64,000 nucleotides of DNA from Terebella lapidaria. Lineage: Eukaryota; Annelida; Polychaeta; Terebellida; Terebellidae. Shown piece by piece: positions 12,285 through 24,712 of this stretch. Within the stretch, counting starts at the first letter, position 1. Every line of letters starts with the position of its first letter. The notes under the pieces are model-generated. The model was not told the DNA's origin. It saw only the letters and a program-made list of their open reading frames with translations, and did no database searches. The position numbers were made by a program, and so were the translations under genes. The stretch covers positions 8,308,001 through 8,372,000 of the forward strand of contig OX424561.1 in NCBI GenBank assembly GCA_949152475.1. The letters run 5' to 3'.

Positions 12285-12930
12285 TGATTAGGTACTTATG
12301 TACTTGTCATATATCTATTCCTTGGGTTTGTTTCGGAATTCTAATCTATTTTCATAGGTTGTTGGGCAGTTGTATGCCAATTCCATCAGGTGTATAGTAG
12401 AAAAAAAAAACTACATCTAACACACTGTCAGCCCCTGATGACGCCAGTGTGTCGTTTGATGAACTATTTGGTCGGGCTTTGATTCTATTGCAAAATGTTT
12501 TATTTTTCGTTTGTTATTGGGATCATCAAAATTTGGCTGTATTGGTGATAATAGATTGATACTTACATTCATACCACTGAGCCGGTATCACGTTAAGTCT
12601 GTCCCCGAGGATACCATCCACTCAGTAGCCCTTTGGTTTGTGATTAGGTACTTATGTACTTGTCATATATATCTATTCCATGTGGTTTATTTCGGATTTC
12701 TAAATTATTTTCATAGGTTGTTGGGCAGTTGTATGCTAATTCCATCACGTGTACAGTAGAAACAACTACATCTAACACACTGTCTGCCCCTATAAATAAC
12801 ACCAGTGTGTCGTTTGATAAACTATTTGGTCGGGCTTTGTTTCTATTGCAAAATGTTGTATTTTACGTTTGTTATTGGAATCATCAAAATTTGGTTGTAT
12901 TGGTGGTAATAGATTGATACTTACATTGAT
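12285..12930 (+). repeat. R1 repeat, tandem dimer
   Basis: Nearly two head-to-tail R1 units. TGATTAGGTACTTATG occurs at 12285 and again at 12641, giving a period of 356 bp. The full unit order is visible: TGATTAGGTACTTATG, TAGGTTGTTGGGCAGTTGTATG, CAGTAGAAA, GATGACGCCAGTGTGTC, GGTCGGGCTTTG, TTGATACTTACATT, CACTGAGCCGGTATCAC, GATACCATCCACTCAGTAGCC, then the start again. This shows that R1 began as a tandem repeat. Confidence 0.9.
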
Positions 12931-13405
12931 ACATACATTTATTATATAACGACAGCTGATATAGTAATATATTCATATTAACCAGCTTGAAAAATGTGGT
13001 CGTCGAATGGTTGTCATTCGGAAAGTTTGCATTAGATTTAAGCATCAGATTTATAAAACGTGTAGTCCAAATGGTCATTAGTTTTTTGGTTATGAACTCG
13101 GATAGGACTAGTATACCACCAAATATGAATAATATCTCCTTGAACTTTTCATCCATTGCTTTCAATTATGTGCAAACATGATTGTGTTAACTCTGTACAG
13201 GCTGAACTAGAGAGAAATGTCAGAATGAATATCATCACTTCTAGGTGGAATGTTAAGTGCGAAAATCAGTTATGTTCCTGGGACCTCGTCGGTCAGTTAC
13301 ATAACTGTAACATTATATACCATTTATCATAACCGCTTAGAGTATCCCAAATATCTTTGCTCATGAGCGCAGCCTCAATTATGCCCATGTGGACACAAAC
13401 GAAAT

Positions 13406-13431
13406 AAAAGGTTATTTACAAATAACCTTTT
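13406..13431. repeat. Perfect 12-bp inverted repeat
   Basis: AAAAGGTTATTT and its exact reverse complement are separated by AC. It lies in unit U3 and is not conserved in U4. Confidence 0.85.
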
Positions 13432-15009
13432 GTAACGGAATGACCTATTATCACAAGTATGAATATTGATACTGTGAATTTGGACCAGTTGTAAAATAAA
13501 CCTTACTGTAGAAGCCAACTATACGAACGGCCGCCATTTATGATTGTGATAGTGTGGAGATTCGCATAAACACATTTCCCCAATGCTTTGCATCATGATG
13601 AGCGATCGAGTGAGTATCCCCTGTGTGACATGCAAGCTGCTATATTAGCAGGTTGCTACTCATGATTGTGATAGTGGGAAAATATACTTGAATGATTTTG
13701 TTCATCACGACCATGTGCTGGTAATGATCTCTCTGTTCAAGATAATCGGCTTAAGACAGCACCTTCACATTTGTGTAATGTGTCCAATATAGCACGGATA
13801 CGTCTCCTGAAATATGGTGTTAAATCCGTTGCATGACAGTGAGCGAATATATACTCCTTTTGTGTGACATCACTGACATGCCATGTCCAGACCAATTATG
13901 TCGTTTCGGGTGAGGCAAGCATATACGACAATCTTCAATTATATCCACGATGGAAGCCTGACATAATGCGCTTCTGACCTTTACAAAACACGCAATAATG
14001 AACCCACGGATGCAGAGATTCTCGCACGTGGACATTCGGCTGCTCAAATGTATATCTCGTTCTCGACGCATTATAGCAATAATACGATGAATCTATTTAT
14101 TTTCTTCAGCCCCTCGGAAAAGCAGCTTCATTATTTTCATTTTCCGTAAGCCAGTTTGAACACCGAGCTGTTAATACAGAACACATATCAAAACAGAACG
14201 CCGGTGCAATATATTTGCAATATATATATATGTACACGTATATATATATGTATTTGCAATATATGTATAAAGTATCGAATTAACAATACTCCATTGTTCC
14301 AGATTGTGTAGGTTTTTTAGGATGTCGACACCTCATCAAATGCAGCTAAATATTTTGGAATACAGCTTACCATCACTTCTCGGTAGTGCCGCACTCAGAC
14401 ACACTCTGCATCACCTCAATCTTTTTGGATTGCTGCAAGGGTGCATCTTAAAATATCATTACATTCCCTCGTGACAGTATATTCTTAAATTCAGTTCAGG
14501 AGAAAGATTAAATTTGTATCAGCTCAATTTTCAACAGTTTTAAAAAATTCGCCATAATCATTCATGGCACATACTGTTAGCATGGATATCACATAAAAAA
14601 TGGACAAAAAATTGAACCTACATTTATATGTAAACATCCATTGAATCGTGGTGCCCAATACTTTCTGGATGGACGATATATATACAAATTCAAAGTGCTA
14701 AACGGCAGAATGAACCGCAGCAGAACCACGATTCCAACAACGCCATTACAAATTTGTTCTGAATGAAACATAAAATGTCATTCAAAAACAATGTCGTGGG
14801 ATTGCACAACAATCACCCACTAATCCTACAATCGTATGAAATGACATTTGGTACTATGGAACGGAATATGTTGACACCTAGGCTCTTTCTTCTGTGTAAA
14901 ATAAATTCTGCATGAGCGTATACACATCAATTTTAATAATCATTGTTATAAATCAAACCAACCCGAATCGCGAGAGGAAAACTTAACACCAACGTTACAG
15001 TGCCTCCCA

Positions 15010-15260
15010 AACACTTTTCTAATCGTATAGAAATACCTACAGCACCAACATCCCCAGCAGCCGGTCAGTCACCTGACACCTGACCCGGATCCCGTAGTGT
15101 CAGCAACTATTAGTGAATGGGAACTGTCAGAGGTTCCAATCGTGAATGTTCTACCGTGTCATCCGAGTACCACCTGTGAACTAGACGCATTGTGCAGATT
15201 GTAATCAAAGGATGACTACACAGTCAGACAGCATGTGGGTGGGTAATAATTTCTTAGTTT
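15010..15260 (+). repeat. Shared module M5, copy 3
   Basis: This matches 5235-5480, 8060-8290 and especially 20040-20340. Landmarks are CCCCAGCAGCCGGTCAGTCA, CCTGACCCGGATCC and AGTGTCAGCAACTA. Indels that are not multiples of three separate the copies, which argues against protein coding. Confidence 0.65.
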
Positions 15261-15400
15261 GTAGCCGTCAATGGAAGGCGATTGGATATATTCAGTCTTG
15301 GCTTTGTACTATTCAACACCCCTTTGTTATTTTAGGTAAAATGTGATGATACTGTGATGGAAATTTAAACTTCTAACTTCTATCACATGACCGAAGTCAT

Positions 15401-16909
15401 TTTTAGGTTACCGGACCTATGGTCCGATAACCTATTGCTGTGGCGTTGCGTCCGTCGTCCGTCCGTCCGTCGTCGTCGTCGTCGTCCGTCAACATTTTTA
15501 TCTTTAAAATTATGGTCCAATCTTTCTGAAAATTCGGGAGAAGATATCTTAAAATAATTTGAGAATTTTTTAGTTTTTTTTTTTTAATTTTTTTTCAAAA
15601 TGGCGGCCGTTTTCGTCAAAAACGGTCAATTTTGAACTCTGGCAGCCATTTTCTCAAAAACTGTATGATCAGATTTGAGATTTTGGGTTCAAAAGATTTC
15701 CCTTATGGACCTCTGTGATGTGTATAAGTTTGGTGGCCCTTGAATCACTGGTCTGCGTATGGCGGTCATTCTGAATTTTCGACGGGTCGCCGAAAAAAAT
15801 TTTCGGCCAAAATCGCATCACTATCCATTTTGGGCCATTTCTAGACAAACAAAAATTTTTTTCATCCTTTGAAAAAAATTTTGGACTTAAAAAATTTTCG
15901 CCACTTTTTTCCTTCATAATGGGAGCTGCCAGAACTGTACTCCTAGAATGCCTGAAGATAGAGCTTAGAAATTGGCACTTTCAAATGGGAAGTCATATAT
16001 GGCGACTTGTGTGGTGACCTCGAATTTGACCTTGGAAGACCTTGAAAGGTCAAAACAGCCATTTTTGGTCGAAAAGTTGCACCCTGTCTGTCTTTTGTCG
16101 AAAACTGTCTGATCAGTTTTGAGATTTTTGTTTCAAAAGATTCCCCTTATGTACCTTTATGATGTGTATAAGTTTTGTTGCCCTTGAATCGCCGGTCTCC
16201 GGGTGGCGGCCATTGTGAATTTTTGACGGGTCGGCGGAAAAAAATTGTTTTTGCCTCAAATCACATAACTATTCATTTTGGGTCATTTCTAGACAAAAAA
16301 AAAAAATGTTCACCCTTTGAAAAAAATTTTGGGGTAGAAATGTGTAAATTGTGTCTAAAGAAGGTCAAAAAGCCATTTTGGGGGCAAAGAATACCCAAAT
16401 TTGCCCCTACAGATGAAATGCATGTAGATAGAGCTTAAGTTTGCATTATGAACATATAGGAAGTCGTATGGAACCACTAATGACGACCTAGATCTCGACC
16501 TTGGATGACCTTGAGTGTCTACATTACATGTCTGACGTGAAATCTGGCCTCTGAGGCTTAAACACTTGCACATACAGGTTAGGATTGTGCATAGGCCTAT
16601 AGAAAGTCATGTATATATGGCATATGTTTTGGTGACCTTGAACTTGACCTTAAACGACCTTGAAGTCCAAATCTCAAAATCTTGCCTGACCTGGCATGTG
16701 TAAATTGGCCTCTACAGACGAAATGCTTGTTGATAAAGCTTAATATTCGTTTGTATTATGAACCTATAGTCATATGCAACATACCTAATGGAGAAATTGA
16801 AATTCATAAAGATGTCCTTGACTGGTAAATCTCAAAGTCATATGTCACCTACATTGCTTGAAACCAAAATTGTCCGGTAACCTATCTTAGGCCTTGGGCT
16901 AATTTTTCT
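15401..16909 (+). mobile_element. R2 repeat, longest copy
   Basis: R2 is a family with short inverted ends. The left end has AGGTTACCGGACCTATGGTC. The right end has TTGTCCGGTAACCTATCTTA, so AGGTTACCGGAC is inverted between them. A CGTC/CGTCCGTC-rich tract follows the left end (15447-15489). The interior holds two diverged copies of a ~430-bp module (15650-15920 and 16080-16350; GATCAG...TTTGAGATTTT...CTTGAATC). After it come ~120-200-bp units, each with TATAGGAAGT and TGACCTTGA-like motifs. I see no coding sequence, so it is probably non-autonomous. Confidence 0.8.
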
Positions 16910-17039
16910 ACATGTGGATCAGTTTTCCTATATTTAGGTCTAAACGTATCAAGCATATCATTGTGTAAATGACAAAAAAAAACTATTAAAATGAATATTC
17001 CTAAAATGGAATAGAAACAACCTCAGTTGAACATGCCCA

Positions 17040-17175
17040 TCCTAACCCCAAAGAAAGGCTGGTGTCATCAGAGGCAAAGAGTGTAAAAATTGTTGATGTC
17101 TCTACTGTACAAACCCAACTATAACGAAATAGGTGTATGACAAGTACATCACAATCAGAAAGGCTACAGCATTGT
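17040..17175 (-). repeat. R1 repeat, diverged fragment
   Basis: Reverse-complement R1 with GGTGTCATCAGAGGCAAAGAG, TTTCTACTGT and GGTGTATGACAAGTACATCAC-like segments. Confidence 0.55.
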
Positions 17176-20100
17176 AGTAGTGAGTGAATGCCTACACTGG
17201 TTATTTTGTTTTATTTTGCATGTGTCATTCTCCTCTAGTTTCCAAACTTTCAATTTGACAACAACGAAGAGATACGTATCGTGATTATTTCTTTTTCATT
17301 TCATCAACAATTCATGGGATCTTATGCCATGGCCTTTATATGTGTAAACACTCCCATACGCAAAAATAATCCACCCAAACACTTTCGCCCAGAAATGTAG
17401 GTTTCGCCAGGCTGATATGGTGCGAACGTGATAAATAATTTCAGAACATCTCGGTTGTGCACACAATGGTCAAGCAATCTGGCGAAAATCCTGCGCCATT
17501 TGTTACATATAATTGCCAGCTGTCATAAAGTCACCTGATTAATGAGCAGCTGCTGAAATATCGTGTTTCAGTAACCGGGATTTTTTATGAATGACTTTAC
17601 CTGACTTGCTACCAGACTCGCACTAGTGATTGATTTTATTGCTTTGTCAATGACCGGGTTTTTTCGACGTATTACCTTGTTCCATTTAGTTTACGTGTTT
17701 TATGATTGTGTTGTCGCGCTTAGTCGTGTGAACATAATGAATGTCGTTATTTCAAGATAATAGAATCAATAACAGTTATGAATAAACATCACCAGGTGCT
17801 TCATGATATGTCCAATAATTATAAATAAGTAGGAAATTGGAACATGACGTAGACGCACTAATTTGAAACGTTGGAAGAGGATATCATGTCAAACAGTCGG
17901 AGCACAGTTAGCAACATATTTATTGGCAATATGTTGTCAGGGAATGAAACAAAGAGTATATCATCATCGCCACAGCAAGTCTGTCTTTTAGCGCTTGCCA
18001 TGAGTCGTTCTGGCTGAAACAACCCCTCTCCCCACATTACCTCTTGACACGCATTTGTGATGATCAGAATGGATTCGCCAGACTTTGAATTCTGATGCCA
18101 AGCTATTTTTCAATTATTTGTGAATAAATTGTACCCATTTAATTCATCGCATCAGTTGGTTCCCTATATCACCTTTTGCCGAAATATAGGACAAAAACGT
18201 CAATCTTGTGTATGATATAGATCTGGTTTGCTAATGGAATATGTCTATGAATGTTTAACACAATAAATACGGTAAACAATGTTTTTGACTGTATAATGAT
18301 CTCCTATTTTTATACATGAATGGAAAGTTCCTCACGTTATCTTGTGTAGAATAATTCAAAATGATACATGCGAATGTATGATAAAATAATATCCATTCCA
18401 GTTCAAATTAATCAGTTTAATAACTGTTTTTTCCACTCCAATTCTGATACATCCTCGCCTCTTTGGGTCAAGTTATTCACGAGCTTATCATTGGTGTCAC
18501 TGCTACGATGTGTATGATAACATCGGCTTTTGCATATGGGCTGAACTGCGATGAAATGTCGGAATGTAATCAGCTGTATTTGGAGTGTCATATGCGAAAA
18601 TCAATTATATTACCGTGAGCTTATCAGTCAATGCCACACAGAGTATGCAAAACATCAGGTGACCAAAGTAGCTTTAATTATGGGGAAAGAGACAAGGACA
18701 AAACATGAAGTTAATCAGGAATCGTGTACCTGGAAGACGGATGAGCTGTCATTACACAGCGGTGTTCTGATTTTGGACCAGTTGTAAAGTTACCCTTGCT
18801 GCTGCAAGCTGCTAAAGTAACCACGGCCATTAATGATTGTAATAGCGCAAACATTTATATGAACACTTTTGGTATCATTAACATAATGATACTGATTTCT
18901 TAGTCCAGTTTTTTTTATGATATCAGTCCAGTTTTTTTTTTATATGTCCCTAATATTACACAGTATCCCAGAATATGAGATCAAAACCGTTGCATCACGA
19001 TGAGAGAGTTTGCATCCCTATTGTCTGACATGCAATGCCCAGACCAATTATTTCGTTTCGAGTGAGGTAAACGTATATGAATATCTCTGATTACATGTAT
19101 GATGAAACCCTGGCATTATACAATTGTGACCTTTCAAAACAGGCCTCAATGAACCATGGCAACATTCGGCTGGCCAAATCTAAATTCCAATCGTGAGGCA
19201 TTATATCAATAGTGTAATCAGTTCAAATATTTTCGTTAGCCTCTTAGAAATATCTCTTCACATAGGCCGGTCTGTAGACCAAGAGTTGATACACACATTT
19301 CAAGCGCAACGTCAGTGTGCACTTTGCAATACATTTAGCATCAAATGAACAACGATGAATGTGCATGGAGGTATCTGCTGAATAAATATCATCGCGTGAG
19401 CTCAATATTTTAGAATACAATGTACCATTTTTTCTCTGTAGTGCCCCAAGAACTCAAGCTCAGTCACTTCCTGCACCATCTCAATCTTCTTGGATTACTG
19501 AAAAGTGTAATGTATCATTTCGTTGCCTTTTGACATAATATTATTATATTCAACTCAGAAATATTTAATGTGTTTCAGCTCAATATTTATCAGTTTCAAA
19601 ACGGTTGAAAAAATCATACATGGCACTAAACCTGGCCAATTTGCAGAACATGAGAAGGATATCAACAAAGAATATGTAAACATTTATGTGTAAACATCTG
19701 TTGGATAGTGGTGCCCTATCGCTTTCGGATGGACGATATATTCAATTTTGCAATTAGAAAATGTTAAACCAGAGAGTGAACCACAACAGAACCACGATTC
19801 CCACGTGACACTGCAGATTCGTTTGCGTTTCTTCCTGATTGAAACACAAAATTTCATCCCAAAACAATGTCGTGGGATGGTATGACAATCATCATCTGTT
19901 AACACTTAGACGCTTTCTTTTGTGTAAAATAAATTTTCTACGTGCTTATACAGAATAAAATATAAAATTCATGTTATAAACCATACCAACCCGAATCACG
20001 AGTACCAAACTAAACACCCACAGTGCCTCCCAAACACAATTCTAGTCGTATAGAAATACCTACAGCTTCGACATCCCCAGCAGCCGGTCAGTCACCTGAC

Positions 20101-20786
20101 ACCTGACCCGGATCCTGTAGTGTCAGCAACTAGTTGTGAATGAAAACTGTCAGAGGTCCCAGACGTAGGTGTTATACCGTGCCATCTGAGTGTGAACCGT
20201 GAACATCTCTGGAGGTATCAGGCACCTAGATATTAATGGAATCTGTCAAAGGTCTGCCGAGTGATCTGTAAATTAGACGCAATGTGGAGATTGTAATAAA
20301 AATGTGACTACACTGTCAGACAGGAAGTGGATGCAGATGTCAATGGAAGATGAGTAGATATTTATCGAGCAAGTCAGCACTCCGTCAGTTATTTAACGTC
20401 ACGTTATGATGAAATTGGGACACATAATTTCAGGCTTTTGAATATATCACATGTTCTAAATTCATGTCCAATTATATTGCATGCTTTTGGCTTGGAGAAG
20501 ACATACGGCAGCACAAATAATAGAAACAAAATTAACTGTGCAATATAATGTAATTACTGAATACTCCAATCGAAGTGACATCGTATGAAGGAAATAATGA
20601 ATGCGATCAAACACGTTTCCATTTGGCTTGGGGATGTACCAGAGATATCATTTTTGTAGGTTTCCAATATTGTTTGTACAGATTTCGAAGCTTGCTCATA
20701 TAAGAGAACAATACCGGTATTGAGGATCTGAAACTTTAGACAACCAGAGAAAAGTTGAAACCATATCAGCATCCGAATCCCGAGAA

Positions 20787-20804
20787 CCCCCCCCCCCCCC
20801 CCCA
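20787..20804 (+). repeat. Poly-C tract
   Basis: An uninterrupted run of C. Similar runs occur at about 24636-24650, 28764-28778 and 29014-29030. Confidence 0.9.
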
Positions 20805-21100
20805 AGATAAAAACGACTAGAGTCTTCCCCAGAGTTATAACCATCATGAGTAAATTAAGACTCACGCGCAGCTTCTACATGTGGGTTAGTTTTCACTTAA
20901 GTGAGTAAAAAAAAAGAAACAATACATCATCTTCGAAAGAAAATATGACGAGTGGTTTGATACATACATACATGTATCATCGTTATCAAAACCGTGCTGC
21001 AACCAATCATACTGATTGACGGAGCACCAGAAATAAGAATAAGATTTCAGTAAACCAATTAATTTTACTGCAGACCATTTATTCCACAAACCCAATGGAT

Positions 21101-23121
21101 CACCCCCTGTTCGCGGCACAGTGGTAAGTAAATTTTTGACGTTATCGGTTCTAAATTCTTGACGTTATGCGCGAAATTCTTGACGATATATTAGTTTATG
21201 TTTTGTTCTATCGCGATCTCAGCATAAATTATCTAATTTTGTTCAGGTGAGTAATAAGAGGGTGACTATATATTCGATTTATGAGTTAGACGAAGCATTA
21301 TGGCATCCCAATCACGCGCTGAGATGTGAAAAAGTTGAAGATCGTGCCTTGCACTTATCCGAATGTACTAAATGCAATTTATTTCCATGCAATGAATCAG
21401 CTATGTACTGAAAATGAGCTTTAGCATATTGACAGCTCATTTATGATTAAGCATTGAAAGGTTCAAAGCCCAGATGTTAAATTAAACAAACCTGTCGTTT
21501 TCCACCGACAATGAAAAGTTCGGTTTTATTGACGTTAGTTCGTCATGCTTGACGTTATTGAAAGCCATGTTAGATATTTTTGTCATTATATTTTAGGCAT
21601 GATTAAGTATTAAAATTGAATTAAAGAGTGGTTCCTCTTGCAGATAATCGAGATGACAAATATACGATGCTACATATGTAAAAACAAATTCGGGAATATT
21701 TATGACGTATTACAACATGCAAGAAATAAACATCCTGACACATTCTATGATAATATATAAAACATAAAACTTGGTTACACAGTTTATTCCCATACGAAAG
21801 CGCCACACCAATATCTATACAGTTCATATAGAACGTCATACAATCAGTCACATTAAAATAAACGACACGGCAAATTGTGAACACCCTCAGCCAAATTATC
21901 TACCCCAGAGTCTACTTAGATGTGCCATATCCTTGCCAGACCACCAGGACTGGTTTTTGGCCCTGAGCTTTTGCAGCCGTCGGCAATTTTGTTAAAAAAG
22001 ACATCCTGCTAAATTCCTGCTGAAAACCAATGTATCACTGTCCATCGCTGCAATACAACACATTTCTAGTGGTAACTTTGTTGGCGTAGTTATAAAACGC
22101 AAATTTATCATACTTGGAGAGGTCCGAAATAAATAACTGCAGGAGAATACATAAAGGAACTGTCGCATACCAGCCGCAAACTAATTTAAAACATCACTTA
22201 ATTTTGTCACCAAATTTAAGACATTAGTATTAGGAGTATATTTGTGAGATATTTGTGAGATTACCGGAATGTCTCGGCTTTTATTGCAAATTCGCGAAAT
22301 TTACACCAATGCAGGTCTATGTTGAATCTAAAAGAGTCGTCGGAGAAGTGGGAAAAAATACATATAGGGTGACGTCAACGACCATCGGTCAATCACATAT
22401 ACCCTAAAGGACTTTCTTCACGCTGGAAAAAACATTTCTGTTGCGTACATATAGTTTTCTAGGCCATGGAATGAGTACACGGTTGTTGTGTAGCACCATG
22501 ATGCTTTATAACAGGTTAAACGTCAACATATATTAAATACTTATCAATAATGCATTTGATACTATAATTACATTTTTCTTTCTTTCATAAACATGTTTTT
22601 TCTCCAAATTAATAAAAACCAATATCGTAAAGCATGACGAACTTGTGTAATCATAACGTCAATAATTTAGCACCGTGCAAAATTGGGGACGTGTAGGTTT
22701 CCCTATTAATAACCACTTTTTCCGCGTGTAATATCATTGTACAAATTACTGATGAATCAAATAGTCATTACATATACTTATTGACCGTTTTTTGCGCCTT
22801 TTCAAGAGCTGGAGAACAATATTTAGAGTTAACCATCGAACGCTCATTGTATATTACTTACAATGATGTTTGAATCCACAGTTGGACTACATATCAAGAT
22901 ATATAGTATCTGCGTACTGTGCGCATAACTATCACGATATTAATTGTTCCATATCAGGTTTATTTCATTCTTAAACGTACTCAATGGTCCTTTCTGTGAC
23001 TACACAAAAGTATATCGTCAAGAATTTCGCGCATAACGTCAAGAATTTTGCGCATAACGTCAAGAATTTAAAACCGATAACGTCAAGAATTGATTTACCG
23101 CTGTGCCGCGAACAGGGGGTG
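21101..23121. mobile_element. Element B: 2.0-kb DNA transposon with subterminal TTGACGTTA repeats
   Basis: The ends are CACCCCCTGTTCGCGGCACA and its reverse complement. A perfect 6-bp target duplication, ATGGAT, flanks the element (21095-21100 and 23122-23127). The inverted ends run for ~90 bp on the left and ~115 bp on the right; the right arm has one extra unit. They contain TTCTTGACGTTATGCGC units. Further TTGACGTTA-type motifs lie inward at about 21527, 21550 and 22663, also in mirrored orientation, giving five per side. Such subterminal motifs are typical binding sites for a transposase or its partner (known for EnSpm/CACTA). A 35-aa C2H2 finger reading frame lies inside. No transposase is recognisable, and I cannot assign the superfamily. 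Confidence 0.85.
21653..21760 (+). CDS. Single C2H2 zinc-finger exon inside element B
   Basis: This is a 35-codon frame with a classic C2H2 finger: C6-x2-C9-x12-H22-x4-H27, with F13 and L20 as the core hydrophobic residues (motif RCYICKNKF...VLQHARNKH). A good splice acceptor, TGGTTCCTCTTGCAG, ends at 21643, and the frame stays open from there (IIEM...), so the true start may lie in an upstream exon. It ends at TAA at 21758. Its position inside a TIR element suggests the DNA-binding part of a transposon-encoded protein, such as a motif-binding partner or the N-terminus of a lost transposase. Function is inferred only from the finger signature. The rest of the protein was not found. Confidence 0.45.
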   Translation: MTNIRCYICKNKFGNIYDVLQHARNKHPDTFYDNI

Positions 23122-23344
23122 ATGGATGGCATTAAAAGGATAAAACATATTTCGCTGTGAAAACCTCAGGCACACACAAAAACAATGGCGGTTGACGACT
23201 ATGATGTCGTGTCCTAGTTGAAGAGAAACTCTGACGAGATCCGTTCCTGTTTTGCATGACCGGTTCTCTCTTTAGTTTGATTTTATTTCTGATTTCAACA
23301 ATATCATATTGATGAATGAACATCATAATATTTCTTTATGTCCA

Positions 23345-23530
23345 CAATATCCACCCGGATGACGCGAGTGTTTCTTTGGATGAAGTATTTGGTTGGGCAT
23401 TGTGTTTATTCCCAAATGTTCTTTTTTTTAGGTTCGCTATTATGGTTGTTTGATTCCGGCCCACCGGGGACAGTGAAAGCTATATGAGTTTCATCAAATC
23501 CTAGTTGTATTCATGGCAACAGGTTGATTC
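23345..23530 (+). repeat. R1 repeat, diverged copy
   Basis: Forward R1 landmarks with substitutions: GGATGACGCGAGTGT, GGATGAAGTATTTGGTTGGGC and CATCAAATCCTAGTTGTATT. The copy is interrupted by extra sequence at about 23440-23490. Confidence 0.6.
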
Positions 23531-24712
23531 TTTTATTCACATAATTATACAATTAATATATCATTAGCATTTCTCACAAACAATTCATTGAACTTTTATC
23601 GGTATTAATTTTCAACATACATACTAAGCAAATTCTGTATGTTCACAATAGCCCCAAGGTATACATGACACACATTGCTTTTATCTCTTGTCCGTTAAGA
23701 CAATAGCCCAGTGCCACACAGAAAAATTTGTACTTACACATAATTGTCAGATGCCATAAAGTCACATGATTAATTAGGAACTGCTAATGTGTCAACGTTT
23801 GTTTCCTCTGATTTTCTTATGAATGACCTTACCTGACTCAGAAAATACTCACATGCAAACACAGCGACTATTTCTAGTAATTGACATTCATCGCTTTGTT
23901 AATGACTGTTTTACCTGGTCGCAATGGGTATTCCTGTTTGGGATTGTGTCGTGGTGTATAAGATGTGTGAACCTATGAATGCCCTTGTCTCAGAACCAAC
24001 AATATTTATGAATACGCATGGGCTTATTCTACGTTAGATGTTTTATGAAATCCCACTAAATAAATCTAAACACGAGGTGAAAGTACTAAATCGCAAAACG
24101 TTGGGGAATGGATTCATATCAGTCTGAGCACATTTAGCATCAACTTTATTGGCAAAATGTTTTCAGGGAATCAAATAAAGAGTATGTTATATTCGCCACA
24201 GCAAGTGTTTCTTTTATTGCATCTGGATGGGTTGTTTGTGTTCTCTCGGTAAAACAGGTCTTCCACGTCCCTTCTTGACATGTTCGAAGTCACGTTTGTC
24301 CTCCAGTTATATGTGAATTAAATTGCAACATTTTTTTTTCATCGGGTCAGTTTATTATCATTTCACCCACTGTGTGACAGGTGCTTCGTTCAGTTTCCAC
24401 TGGACGATAGAACACATACGTCATCTTGTGTATGACAAAAATCTGGTGTGCTAATGGGATTTCTCTGTGAATGTTTACGAGCTCTCAACATTTATTGGCC
24501 AGGACAAGTCATCAGAACACAATAAACACAATTAACAACATGTTTAATGCTAACTTTGTAGTGGGTGATGTTTAATATCTGTTCAACAGTGCATTACGTC
24601 TAAAATCTTTCTACAAGTGAGGTCCACCCACCATTCCCCCCCCCCCCACTCAAACGTTGTACATCCTCCCACAGACTACCTTTATTCTAATTGATAGCGG
24701 TATACATGTACA

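Larger units (their letters stand above)
13190..18010 (+). repeat. Tandem segmental duplication, unit U3
   Basis: This is the third copy. Modules shared with U4 are: 13195-13330 (GGCTGAACT...GAAATGTC; matches 18537 and 25805), 13826-13960 (CGTTGCATGACAGTGAG...CAGACCAATTATGTCGTTTCG; matches about 18988-19080), 14330-14480 (matches 19400-19540), 14640-14900 (TGGTGCCCAATACTTTCTGGATGGACG; matches 19700-19930), 15000-15390 (matches 20015-20450), 17500-17720 and 17860-17990. A 1.5-kb R2 repeat is inserted at 15401. Confidence 0.7.
18530..24250 (+). repeat. Tandem segmental duplication, unit U4
   Basis: This is the fourth copy, with the same module order as U3. It is lengthened by element B (21101-23121), which the other copies lack. 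It ends with the 23690-23910 and 24050-24200 modules (ATAATTGTCAGATGCCATAAAGTCAC, TATGAATGACCTTACCTGACT, GAGCACATTTAGCA). Distances between equivalent modules are about 3.1 kb (U1-U2), 8.0 kb (U2-U3) and 6.2 kb (U3-U4). Confidence 0.7.
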
